A stretch of DNA of 64,000 nucleotides, from assembly GCA_031213475.1 (NCBI GenBank), contig JARUPZ010000023.1, forward strand, positions 7,396,157 through 7,460,156, given 5' to 3'. Of this stretch, positions 1-10,945 are shown one piece after another. Numbering within the stretch: the stretch's first letter is position 1; each line of letters begins with the position of its first letter. The notes beneath the pieces are model-generated. The model made no database searches, was not told the origin of the DNA, and saw nothing but the letters and a program-made list of their open reading frames with translations. The stretch is from Nereocystis luetkeana (taxonomy: Eukaryota; Sar; Phaeophyceae; Laminariales; Laminariaceae). The position numbers and the translations under genes were made by a program.

Positions 1-40
1 GCTCGGCAGCGTACCCGGCGGAGCGCAAGCCAGTTCGGAT

Positions 41-95
41 CGGTTCGGTTCGGTTCGGTTCGGTTCGGTTCGGTTCGGTTCGGTTCGGTTCGGTT
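41..95. repeat. (CGGTT)n microsatellite
   Basis: Eleven uninterrupted CGGTT units, preceded by two degenerate ones. No coding significance is seen. Confidence 0.95.
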
Positions 96-368
96 TCACC
101 ACCGTGTACTACTGCGGGAACGGGAACCGTAGACGAAGCGAGCTAAACTGCACCGACCGCCACATGCACACATACGATACCCTGGAGATGGCCTGCATCA
201 TCTCATCCCTGTTCGGTTCACCTCCGAGCAAAGAGTGCTTCCGATCGTCAACACTCGGAAACAAAAATATCGTGTTTAATACGGCAATAGGATGTGGAAA
301 ACACCCGCCTAAATCGTTCACGAACGCCTCTTTTACTGTAACCTCGCACCATCTTTGTCCTGAATAAC

Positions 369-623
369 CAGCGCTCTTTACGGGTCATGCACGACCCGAC
401 CCACGGGTCGGGGCAGGAAGCTCTTCGAATAGCACGGGTCTGGTCGGGTCGGGTCGGGTCGGGTCGGGTCGAGTCGGTTCCGGTCGGGTCCGGTCGGGTC
501 GGATCGGGTCACGTAGGGTCATGAGGTTTCCAAACTCTCACGGGTTGGGTCGGGTCGCCGATACCCGACCCGACTCGACCCGACCCGACCCGCGGGGTTT
601 AACCCGATCCGAGAAGACCCCCG
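369..623. mobile_element. hAT-like non-autonomous element rich in ACCCG pentamers
   Basis: A 255-bp element that starts CAGCGCTCTTTACGGGTC. The reverse complement of its end, CGGGGGTCTTCTCGGATC, matches that start at 12 of 18 positions. The flanks are TGAATAAC (361-368) and AGAATAAC (624-631), an 8-bp duplication with 7 of 8 identical, as expected for hAT transposons. The interior is mostly GGGTC/GACCC pentamers on both strands and should fold back on itself. No transposase is encoded. A longer relative sits at 27993-28905. The family call rests on duplication length and termini. Confidence 0.7.
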
Positions 624-700
624 AGAATAACTACCGTCAAGTACGGGGGCGGGCCGAGCGCGAAAGGCCTAAAAGCTTGCCGCCAACCCTTTTAGTACAC

Positions 701-777
701 ACTGTAGTCCCGTTATGGGGGGGGGGGCAAAACTCTCTCAAGTACCCCGGTAGTTGACCCCAAAACGGGACTCCAGT
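701..777. repeat. Foldback element, copy 1
   Basis: The stem ACTGTAGTCCCGTT followed by a G run pairs with CCCCAAAACGGGACTCCAGT at the other end, around a ~35-bp loop. A second copy with the same ends lies at 6409-6478, so this is a dispersed family and not a chance hairpin. No clean target-site duplication was found. Confidence 0.6.
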
Positions 778-1455
778 ACTCACATGTCGGACAGATCTGT
801 GTAGATCATCTCCATTCTAGCACGCCGTTTTGACATGTTGCGCAGTATCTGTCTTATTAAATAGTACGTATCCAACCCCCCCCCCCGAAAAATGCCCCAG
901 AGTAGATCATGCAGAACGTTCGACCCCAATGCGACAACATGAGCCATATATATTATACAAACCAGGAGTCCTATTTAAATATCTTTTCCCAGAATTTGTT
1001 GTGCAGTTTTCCAAGGGGCTTCAACGAATAACCGGAATAGACGTAGACGCTGCGTCGCTGCACACCGCCATGGTGAAACGCGCGTACGATGCTGTGTGCC
1101 GCACCTTGTCGTCGCTGTTTTTGTGGCTTTCCTGGTCTCCAGCACAAGTTCATCTCCCCTCAAGGCTTCCGAGCCCCCCTCCTTCGAGCACGCTTCCGAA
1201 AGTTCACGCAGAAGCCCGGCGGCTGGATGGGAGCGATGTTACGCCAAAAAAATAATGAAAACACACACAACACAACAAGACAGAACAACACCGACCGTTG
1301 GGCAGAGCGCAACATAGGGAGGAGGGAGGGGTTGAGATTCGACACAACATGGAAATAAAAAAAACGTGCTATTAATAATCGTTTTATTGATTGGACGGAA
1401 GGCGGTATTTTATTCAAGGATGGGAGTTAGGTCGTAAACTCTCGAGCCCTCAATG
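778..1455. other. 3' flank of the AKAP17A-like gene
   Basis: No gene is supported here. It contains an 11-bp C run (876-886) and the region expected to hold the 3' UTR of the minus-strand gene that stops at 1456. Overlapping short plus-strand ORFs lack any recognisable domain. Confidence 0.5.
1383..1414 (-). terminator. Candidate polyadenylation signals
   Basis: Two AATAAA hexamers on the minus strand (plus-strand TTTATT at 1383-1388 and 1409-1414) lie 40-75 bases past the stop codon of the AKAP17A-like gene, a plausible position for 3'-end formation. Confidence 0.4.
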
Positions 1456-4400
1456 TTAATCACATATGGTAGAGAACGAACGCACGACATTAAGACAGGT
1501 GCTAGCGATATAAATGAGCACTATGCTACCGAAAAAATATACGACTGCCCACCACGGCCGACTGCCACCGTCTTCGGCGAACTGCATGCCCGGTACATCA
1601 TCGCTGCTGTCCTCACCCCTGTCCGCCTGCGGTTTGATGCCCGAGTGTTCCCTGTGATCGGCTACTAAAGCCAGGCCCACGGAAAACGTGTCCTCCAGCT
1701 CCTTTAACGCCTCCGCAGCAACGCCACGCAACTCCTTGTCCTTTTCCCGCTCCAGTTGTGTTCTTAGCGAAAAGGCGGCAGAGGTGCGCAGCACAGGCAA
1801 GCATACCACGCAGCAACGGAGTTAGACAGACGTCAAACGAGCACAGGCAAGCATGCCACATTAAGACGGATGCGAAACGAGCACAGGCAAGCACAGGCAA
1901 GCACAAGTGAAGAGGCCGAAGGACGTCGTGACTCCGCGAGGACAAGGCGCTGTGTGCTATCGAGAGACCGGTGCATTGTCTTGGAGGAAGCCCCCTGTAG
2001 CAGCTCTGGGTGCTCGGATCCCGGTACCAACCATGCCCTGAAGGTGTCGGACACGTCGGACACACGAAATAGGTGGCCAATCCAAACCGCGCTGCATGAA
2101 GCAACCCGAAAGCTGCAGCTGGTCAACCTTTGGCACACGCCGTCAATCTTTGGCACACACAGCCACATTCACAACAACAGCAGCAGCAACAGAGGCAGCA
2201 GCAGCAGTAACAACAACAGCAGCAGCAACAGAGGCAGCAGCAGAAGCAGTGACAACAACAACAACAACAACAAAACGGCTGCGCGAGACAGAACCATGCG
2301 TACGTACGTCTCGCCAGTACTCCCTGTGGGAACAGCGGCGGCACACCGGCACACCTCACAGTCTCACCTAGCTTCTTCCTCGGCTTTGTCAACGGCCTGC
2401 CTCGCCTTACGGATGGACAGCCGGGCGATCGCGATCTCCCCCCTGGCTCGAGAAACGCCTCTCGTTGCCGCCGGCTCGTCGACAACGCGCGCGTCGAGCA
2501 GACTCTCGGCTTCCTCCACGTGGCCCGTCACCTTCACTCAGTCAGGATAGAACGACCGACCCGTACGTCGCGATCGGTGGATCGACACGAGCGTCGGGAG
2601 CAAGGTGACGACACAATCAGGGGCGGAGGAGAGAGCGGCGGCGGCATTACACGAACAAACGGCGGGTGGAGGGAGCGGGGGGGGGAGGCGGAGGGGGTCG
2701 AAAGATGCGCGTTCCGCACGGGGTCAGGAAGAAGAAACTTTTCCCGTAAAGCAGGCGGGTGCCGTGCGGCAGTGGTACCAAGGCTGCTCAGAATAAAGTT
2801 CCGTGGATGAGGATACAGCCATCTCTGCAGCAATGGCCGTGCGGCGAGAGCCGGCTCTACAGCTACTGTTGCACCCGTGCAGCTCTGTGTTGCGGTAGTA
2901 CCCCTGCCTCTGTTCGCTCTGATTGGCTGCCGTGGCTCTGATCCTACCGCGTCGCCGTCGGCCTCACTCGTTGCCGCTACAAACTGAGACAGGGAGAGAG
3001 ACTCCGTTCCAACCAAACCACCGCAACCACGCGGCATCATAGTGCATCGTAGTGCATCATAGTGCATCGTAGTGCATCATAGTGCATCGTAGTGCATCGT
3101 AGTGCATCATAGTGCATCATAGTGCATCATAGTGCATCATAGTGCATCATGGTGCATCGTAGCGCTGTAGCTTTCCCCACAACTGGTGGAACGTGACGGC
3201 AACCCGGGCCTTGACCCTTGTACCACTGCAAAAACAATCCCACACTAAATTCGAGCAGTCTGTCTCCAAAACGCGACTACAGTTCCAAAGGAGTTAGCCT
3301 TCCCCCGACAAAATGGTGGCCAGCAGGAGGAGGCGAAACAGGGAGGGAAGGACAAGGGACGCAAAACGTGTTGATGTAATGTACAGAAAAAAACGTAGCG
3401 AGCGCCCAAATGTTGGAGGTGCCTCTACTAGGAGTAGGAAAGATGTCCTTTCTCGAAAGGGATGCGTGGTCTAGGGCCAAATGGCCGGGCAACAAATGAG
3501 TACGCCCCCCCCCGTTCGCACGCATTCGTAGCAAGCACGCACACTCGCTCGACACACCTTCAATATCGTCGGTTTCGTCGCGTCTTCCAGCGCGGAACGT
3601 CCGTCCTCTTTCACCGCGTGCCGGAGGCCCTGCAGGCCTTCCCTCAGGCCCACGAGCTGCCCCCTTGCACTCTCGATCGAGTTTGCACGCCGTTTTTTCT
3701 GCAGACAACAAGTCCGAGGGCGCACAGGTCGGCATAGAGAAGGCAAACCGGCAGACTAGCCTGAGAGTGATGACAAGTACACCACCAGGACCACACGTGA
3801 ACATCTCCGCTACCTCTGCTCTCGGGCATGGAGCACGTTGAGAGGCACGCCGACATGACCGCACATGAAAGCCCCACGCATTGTAAACCCGCGTGCTCCG
3901 AGCGATGCCGTGTGCCTCAGGCTATCGAGTCCGAGCTCGCCCCCGCGAGCTGCCTGCGTAATGAACCCGTCGTGGCGTGCCAGGGAACGGTGTTCCCCAG
4001 CCGCAACATCACATGATCACAAAACCTTACCAGGAATAACCGAGATCTGATCAACACAGTAGTGCTTGTCGGGTGATTTATCACAGCATTTAGCGAGCTC
4101 GCAGGGTAATCATCCCCAAACAACAAAAAACGGCAGGAAGAAAACTACCCGCTGGCAGACTCGGCCCTGAGGTCGCACCGCCGTGTTTCTCCCTGCAAGT
4201 GTCCACAGGAAAACACCTTGAAACTCTTGGGTCCACGGCCCTGGCGCTCTAAAAAATACCGCCAAAAAAGCCTCTCCACAACAACGACGTAAACCGCAAA
4301 AAAGGCACGGCAAGGTAGGGACGACGAAACACCTGCAAAATAAACGGCCCCACTCACACCTCCTGGGCCTCCCGCGCACGGATCGCCACTCTCTCTCGCC

Positions 4401-6729
4401 GGCGCTCCTCGGTCATGTAGCCCGTAACATCCACGCCCAGCTGATACTCGCACAGCAACTCCGCGCCGGCCTTCTGCAGCACCCTCCCCCTCAGCGTCTT
4501 CAGCGTCCTCTCGAACCCACGAAACGAGGTGAACTGCACCCACGCGTCCACATGCAGGTCCACTGACATCCCTCCACCCAGCCCGCCCTCACCACGCCGG
4601 CGACCGCTGCCGCCCCCGCCACCACTGCCACCACCCCCTGCCCCTCCTGCCCCAGTTCTCCCCGCCCCCGAGCTCCCGCCGCCTTTGGCCAACGCCCTTG
4701 GCTGCGGCATGTGCTCGAGCAAGGCATGCACGTCGAAAGATTCGACCGATCCGTTGCTCGCGCCGGCGCCGGCCTTGGCGGCGGTCTTGCGGGCGGCCGC
4801 GGCGGAAGTGGCAGCGGGATGAAAAACGGTCGGATCGCCGGGGGCGCTCGGCTTCACCTCGACGGACCGCACGGCCCCGAGCTTGCTCATGATGAGTTCG
4901 AGGTCCTGCCATTTTTTAATCCCGATCAGGATTGAGCCGATAGCAGATACATACCAATATATATTATATATTATATATTATACCAGGCGAACGAGCGGGA
5001 AAAGGGAAACGTTGAAACCTCTTCAGAAGTACGCCCGCGCTTTTTTAAGTGGGGGGGGGCTACTTGGAATTATTGTGCGGTACATTTCATAGTTGCCCTA
5101 CAAAGGGTTACGCACAGAGTATGTACTTCTACGACAAAAGGGCTACAGTAGTACACGTGCGGGCAGCGCCGCTCGTGGTGAGAGAGAAGACCATCGGCAC
5201 GGAACAAGGTCGGACGAGGGTGGACGGGAGTGGTTCGATCAGAGACAAATCCGCCAACGATAAACGAGCAAATACTTAGGGCCGTCATAGGGCCGTCAGG
5301 TTGCTGCATAAAAGTGTCCTCTTATCCGCCGAAACAAACCCCTGCCAGCTGCGTTCCCTTCCTTCTTTCTCAAGTCGGGATAGACCATTCACAGCAGGAG
5401 AAAGAGGCCACGAAGAGGGCGAACGAAAATACCACAACAACAACAGCGTCACGAGTACGTACATATGAGCTCGTTGTACACCACCAGCAGTCCCCACTTT
5501 AAGCCACACGCTCATCCGCGAGCAGGCATCTCACCGGCGCTGGCATGCCTTCTTCCGCTTTCCCCTTCTCTGCCAGCCAGTTGACCGGGATCCCTCGGAG
5601 CACGATCGTGTCCGGGCGTCGACCGGGAGGAAGCCTGTCGAAAGCTGCCTCCCGCCCGCTCTGGGGAACTTGCGGGCCGAGCAGGGTCTCGGCCCAGTCC
5701 TCACCTTCGCTCAGCGCCAACGACTCCGACACCTCCTGCTACGACCAAGGACGAATTGAAGGTTGAAGCGAAAAGCCGTTTTGAGAAAAGAGTGCCAGAG
5801 AACGTGGACGGGACCAAGATATAAACTATTACGGGGGCCCATAGTTATTAGGACCTGTGGTATACATGAAAATCCTATATATTTTAACCTTTTTTACTAG
5901 CAATATTTGGTCCTATTAACTATGGTCCCCCGTAATAACAACAACAAAAAGAACCAGAAAACTAACGCATAACACTGGCTGACCCCCGAGATGATTTCAC
6001 ATCTCTTCGCCGACAACGATGCGCGCCGCTGCAATCTACTTGCTTGGAGCCGAGACACGACGCCCGGCGGACTAGCCTGCCCGCCGGCCACAACGCAGTT
6101 CTGTTGCGTGAATACCCTCGCAGCGTGGCATTGTCCGCTTTCGGGACCCAGCAGCGGTGGTCGTACCGAAAGTCTGCCTCGGGTGAGCGTTCCGCAGTAC
6201 AAGCGTTCATGCTCGTATGCCGCGAGCGCAATACACCACTCCCCTGCAGAGTAGCTCCGGTATCGGGTGTGTCAGCCCTTGACCCAACCCAGCGGCACTC
6301 GGTTACTGCACGCGTGAGGCCGATGGTATAAATGAGTCTGCGGGGGGAGGGCGGGGAGTTCCAGTTCCTTTTCGCTCTGAAATCGCACTATCGACCCACC
6401 CCTCTAGTACTGCAGTCCCGTTTGGGGGGCCAAACTACCCTACTTCCAAGTGGTTCGTCCCCAAAACGGGGCTGCAGTCTTAAATGGGTTAAAAGGGCCA
6501 ATACAATATGAATAGTCCTGACACATGCCGCTAAATACCGCCCAAAAGGTCGCATTCGGCGAGGGAAGAGCGGGTGTCCCCCGACACTTCAACGCACCCT
6601 CACGAAAGCGTGCAGCTTTACGCCCTTGATCTTGACAGTCACGCCGCGAAGCTTCCGCGATAAGTCCTGAGCGGCCGCCCCCTGCGAGAAGGATATCTTG
6701 ATCGAAGCCGTTTTATCGGTGGCCTCGAT
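1456..6729 (-). CDS. AKAP17A-like: AKAP17A/XE7-like splicing factor (partial, N-terminal exons missing)
   Basis: I read six minus-strand exons: 6729-6598, 5735-5535, 4905-4360, 3698-3558, 2531-2368 and 1762-1456. Donors are GTGCGT, GTGAGA, GTGTGA, GTGTGT and GTGAGA. Acceptors include a pyrimidine-rich tract at 6731-6750 and TTGTCTGCAG. Junction phases are 0,0,0,0,2 and all agree. Exon 1 gives RKLRGVTVKIKGVKLHAFVR. Exon 2 gives RPDTIVLRGIPVNWLAE, the family signature PDTI-L-G-P--W. Exon 3 gives VDAWVQFTSFRGFERTLKTL and LRGRVLQKAGAELLCEYQL, matching the RRM-like part of animal AKAP17A and its plant relatives, split by a Gly-rich linker. Exons 4-6 encode charged, coiled-coil-like sequence. In animals AKAP17A binds protein kinase A regulatory subunits and sits in nuclear speckles; that role here is inferred. 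The last exon ends in a hydrophobic stretch (WWAVVYFFGSIVLIYI) not expected in the family, so its true 3' boundary is uncertain. Exons 1-3 are secure, 4-6 less so. Confidence 0.75.
2171..2275. repeat. CAG/CAA microsatellite in an intron
   Basis: Mixed CAG, CAA and ACA triplets with an internal duplication of ~40 bp. It lies in the last intron of the AKAP17A-like gene, between exons 2368-2531 and 1456-1762. Confidence 0.9.
3034..3160. repeat. 10-bp minisatellite AGTGCATC(A/G)T
   Basis: Twelve full decamers in perfect register (3041-3160) plus a partial one. They vary almost only at position 9 (A or G). The array is intronic in the AKAP17A-like gene. Confidence 0.95.
3380..3513 (+). mobile_element. 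5'-truncated LINE 3' end
   Basis: About 130 bp matching the last part of the LINE relic at 8665-8808 (shared GAGCGCCCAA, GTTGGAGG, CTCGAAAGGGATGCGTGGTC and CAACAAATGAGTACG). Like that copy it ends in a C run (3505-3513). It sits in an intron of the AKAP17A-like gene, antisense to it. Confidence 0.75.
5829..5935. mobile_element. TA-flanked MITE (Tc1/mariner-like)
   Basis: A 107-bp element flanked by TA on both sides (5827-5828 and 5936-5937). Its terminal inverted repeats of about 27 bp begin TTACGGGGG and continue CCATAGTTA(T/A)TAGGACC, with two mismatches between ends. There is no coding capacity. It lies in the intron between the first two recognised exons of the AKAP17A-like gene. Confidence 0.75.
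6409..6478. repeat. Foldback element, copy 2
   Basis: ACTGCAGTCCCGTTTGGGG at one end pairs with CCCCAAAACGGGGCTGCAGT at the other. It is the same family as 701-777 and is intronic in the AKAP17A-like gene. A lone fragment resembling one arm occurs near 3268-3285. Confidence 0.6.
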
Positions 6730-7751
6730 CTGACAAGACAAACAAGACACGCGAGAGGCGGCGGCGCAGGAGCAACATAATCGTGAGTTCAATTCATCTC
6801 TTCTGCAGTCGACAGCATTACTCCTGCGGTATGATACGCGCCAGGTACACATCATGCCTAAACTCGTTTGGCACGACGCCCACGATTCGGATGCAAAATT
6901 ACGCGGAGTTGCGTGGGTAAAGTTGTTGTTGTTGTTGTTGTTGTTGCCTTTTTTTTTCGCTGGACGGAGTATTTTGCACCGGGTAAGGGCTGACCCTTTC
7001 AAACCCGAAGAAAAATTGTTTTACTTCATTTCCGAGAGCGTTGTTATGACTCTTCACTTTTTCATACTGGTATATTCTAACAATATATTTAACTACCGCC
7101 AATTAACGAAATCGCACGTCCCACTTACTGAACAAATACCGTAACGCATACCATGGTATATATTTTATATGGAATGCCTCCACTTACGTCATGTGGCCCT
7201 GCCGTCGTGGGGGCGGGAGGGCCGCTCATCCCCTACTACAGTATAAGGAGAAATATTGTCGAAACAAAATGACGATTGCGGCACCGGCTACACATGCAGC
7301 TACTCGATGTGCCGGGGTGTACAGCAGCTGTGTGCGGAGCGCAGTGCTAGGAGCTACAGCACGTATACTCGTAGGGCGCGCGCGCGCCGCGTGGGGATAC
7401 TCGTGGTATGGATGCCGACAATCACGACTACGTACGTAGGCGGGATGACTGCGGGGGCATTCAGGAGTCATCCCCGTGTGTCAGGCCTTGCGTTTCGAGG
7501 TTGTGGACTTAAGGATAGGCTTGGGGTTAGGCGCCGGTCTGCGGGGCTGTTAGAGCTGCAGCGACGGGATTTGACGCGATCACGCCTACTGTCGTACTGC
7601 TGTAGGGTTTGTTCATGTACTACGAGAGGCGCTGCTGCAAGGTTCCGCTGTGGTTGCACGCTCATGTGTGGGAACTGGCTGGTGTGCTGAAGGGGGCGGA
7701 TTCGGCGGGAAAGCCATAAACGCAGGGCCTAAAACCCGGGGATGGCTCCAA
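6730..7751. other. No gene recognised; probable intron of the AKAP17A-like gene
   Basis: The expected N-terminal exons of the AKAP17A-like gene should lie upstream (higher coordinates), but I could not identify them here. The region contains a short TTG run near 6921-6945 and many TACG/GTAC-rich words. Short ORFs are low-complexity or domain-free. Confidence 0.4.
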
Positions 7752-8808
7752 CCCCCCCCCCCCCCCCGAAACAAATAGAGAACGCGCTAGAATACACTGG
7801 GAACTGGAGGGTGACGGCGAACGTCAAGAAATGCGCAGTAGTTGTTTGTAACGAAGATAAGGTGAACCCGATAAATTTCAGTTGGAAGTGGGGAGAAAAT
7901 CCCAAGATGCTCAAGTACGACTAGCAATACAGTATTAGGAGCAGAACTGGGAATGCACCCACTCAAGACAAACAGGGATATGAGAAAGTTGAAATGGTAA
8001 TATAAAGTAAGGAACATGCCAAAAAAGAGGTTGCCGGCCATAGTTGATAGAGCTATATATGGGAGAAAGTAACGAAAGGGCGAGCTGGAATAAGGTGGGA
8101 TAGCGTAGTTGAGAAAGCATGTAAGGATATAGGGGGAAACCAGGAAGAGGTGATCTTCGCCGGGAAGTTTGGGAAGTACAAGGCAGAAGTAGAAGGAAGG
8201 ATAGAAATAAGGGAAATACTAGCGCTACGAAACAAGGTGGAATCGGGAAAACACCTAGATATATGCGGGAGATTGAGGGAAGGAATAGGAATGAAAACAC
8301 ATCTGCACGGCCCAATGGACTTCGCGAAAACGCTGAAGCTGCGTTTTCGTGTAGGTGACCTGGACTTGCCAGAAAGAAGAAAGAGGTATACCAGTAGCCG
8401 GGAGGAGGAGGAAATAGATGCACAGATGTGCCCGTGTGGCAAACCGATAGAGAGTAGAACTCACATAGTAGGAGAATGTGAAATATGCAAGGGGGAACGG
8501 GATGTGTTAGACGAGGAGATGAGGGAAATAGACGAATGTGACATGGAGGAAATTTGACACACTAGATAGCAGCGAGAAAACGATCGCTATCCTAGGAGAT
8601 AGATGGTGGCCACAGGCGGCCAAACAGGAAGGGGATAAGATTAGCAAAAAGTTTCTATGTAATATATGGAAACAACGTAATGAGCGCCCAATTGTTGGAG
8701 GCGTCTCTATTTGGAGTAGGAACGGTGCTCCGTCTCGAAAGGGATGCGTGGTCAATGGTCAAATGACTAAGGCAAGCAACAAATGAGTACGCCCCCCCCC
8801 CCCCCCCC
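7752..8808 (+). mobile_element. Degraded LINE, 3' half, with poly(C) at both edges
   Basis: A relic whose frames together encode the end of a LINE reverse transcriptase and its C-terminal region: NWRVTANVKKCAVVV near 7800-7845, KKRLPAIVDRAIY-like sequence near 8020-8060, then a longer open stretch from 8150. Homology begins right after 16 C (7752-7767) and ends in 17 C (8792-8808). A second copy of the 3' end, at 3380-3513, also ends in C. It is broken by several stops and frameshifts and is not functional. Confidence 0.75.
8150..8786 (+). pseudogene. LINE ORF2 C-terminus with zinc-ribbon-like motif
   Basis: Open from 8150 to 8557, then continuing in another frame to 8786. Residues MCPCGKPIESRTHIVGEC form the C-x-C-x7-H-x4-C cluster seen at the C-terminus of many LINE polyproteins. 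The second frame adds AILGDRWWPQAAK and KKFLCNIWKQRNERP before the stop. It is a pseudogene fragment of the element spanning 7752-8808. The clade cannot be fixed from this piece. Confidence 0.65.
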
Positions 8809-9229
8809 GTGGCGCGTAGTCGCCGTGTCGGTGTGTCGTATAGCCAGCACAGTACCTAGTGTACGAAGATGGAAAGCACGCTTCGATCGCGTCCGAAAGC
8901 AGCCAAGCACCACAGGAGTATAAAGTCTATTGCACTGCTGGTGCTGAAGGTGCTAAAGGTGCTAAAGATGAACAGCTATGTTTGAGATTTTTTCGTACTT
9001 TTTCGAACATATCTTTTCGTACGAGCACTTTTCGGCGGATCGCTGAGTAGTCGACACGGGAAGCCCGGCCGGACACATTGGGTCGAGGTCCGGGCGCGAC
9101 CCGTGCCCTCTGGAGCGCGTGGCAAGCCCGTATTATTATTTTTTTCGGCGGGAGGGGATACGACGATTTCCCTGGTTTCAGTACGAGAGGCCTTGTTTTG
9201 CACCGGTAAAATGTCGTCAGCTTTTTGCC

Positions 9230-10175
9230 AATTCACGAGCACACAGCTTAGACATGTACCAGGTAGACAACAGACAACAAGCAGAGGGCACAACGTTACA
9301 AAAGCTGTGGCGCATACTAGCAGGCAACACCGTGCGTGTGTGACACACCCATCCGCGCTGTACTGATGTGGCTGTAGTGTTCATCGGATCCTGCGGTCCG
9401 TAATCCACCATCCACCTATCTTTGCTGCTGGTGTGTATGACAGACCCACGCACACTCTGGACGGAAATGTAAGGACCGTCTGATTTAAATATGGGTATGT
9501 CAAGTGCCCTTATATTTCAGACGTTTGGTGTTTCTTGTCCGAGGCACACCCAAGAAACCTAGACATCACACAGCATGCACACAACACAAACAACGTTACA
9601 ACCCCGACTAGAAGCACCAGCAGCAGCGGACCACACCACGCGCGTGTCGCAGGCCCGTGGGGTAGTACTTTGGCTAGTCGCTTTGTCGGAGGCTGCGGCC
9701 CGTCATCTGTCATCAACACCTCTTTCTCTGCTGCTATGCTGCTGGCTGCGCATGTATGTGCGGTGTGTCGTGCGCGCCGCGATTAATAGTGCTGGTACCA
9801 GGTACCAGGTGATGAGGATCTTACGTAATATTATTGTAATGTAGTCACGATGCCCGATTTAGGACTTGAAGGCACGAGACGCAGATGTCATGTCTATTTT
9901 TTCACTTTCTTTTCCAACTTGTTCTTCGTATCATGCACGTAACCTGCAGACATTACAGGCAACAAACATCACACGAGCCGTGCAGGATGCGTGCTACAAC
10001 CAGCTGGCTACAACTCTATTCACGCCTGCCGCCCCGCCCGCCAGCAGAGCAGGAAGCAACACCACGCGTGTGCAGTCGTTCGTCCGCCCTCCATTCTGGT
10101 ACCTGGCAGTTGTTTTTTTTATCGGACCCTGCCATCTGTAAAGCTGGGGGTCTCTGCTATTGTGTGATACATGCA
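9230..10175. repeat. Three diverged ~300-400-bp direct repeats
   Basis: Blocks near 9230-9470, 9560-9785 and 9935-10175 share, in the same order, an ACAACGTTACAA-like word, a CACGCGTGTG-like word, a CATCTGT/CTTTCTCTGCTGCT-like segment and TGCGCATGTATG-like sequence. Identity is low and the boundaries are uncertain. Confidence 0.35.
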
Positions 10176-10945
10176 CGCTGCCACAGGTACAGCATCACTG
10201 TTGTTGCTGATGCAGTGCGATTTCCGTGGGCAGCCGAGTGTGGTCGAGACGTCGAGTCCCTTCTTCGGTGCATCCTTTTCTGTTTTTGTAGATGTTATCC
10301 CACTGCACTCTGTGCTGCTGTGTTCCGTGTGGCAAGCGTGCGTGTGCGGTGTGTGCCGTGTGTCACGCGTGGAGTGCTTATTGTTGTCGGCAGTTCTCGG
10401 TTTTGGGTGGGAGAGGCCTTCTTCACCGTGATCGCCACCATAAAAAGACATACGAGTATGATACAACGTACAAGGGGTTACGCCGGCCGCCTGCACGACC
10501 GCCGGTCGCAGACTTGCGTGATGGGCGTAAACTGTGGGGGAGGAGGAGGCTAAGGCTCGATGCCAAGAGATTGAGAGCGTGCGCTCCACACTCCATGAAG
10601 GTTCGAAAAGGCGGCACTATGCTGACGATTCGTTGCCGATTCACCGGAAAGCGGCGGAATCCTAGAAGGCGGTGTAACTCTTAACTCAGGGAGTGCGCGA
10701 TGGCCGACAGCGCAGCTCCGTAGAAAGGTGCCGTCACAGCAGCTGCTGTAGCAGTCTTGCTGCGGCTGTATATCTCCGCAGCCACGTAGTATACAGCTGC
10801 ACTGCAGCTGCCGCTGTACGATAGCGTACACACCACAAGTGCTGCTGGCCGTCACGAGTGCTGCTGGCTGTAGGTGACATGCGATATATCTCTCATATAT
10901 CCCGGCAATTTTTTTATATGGATAGCAGTTCTCAACTAAGCCTGG

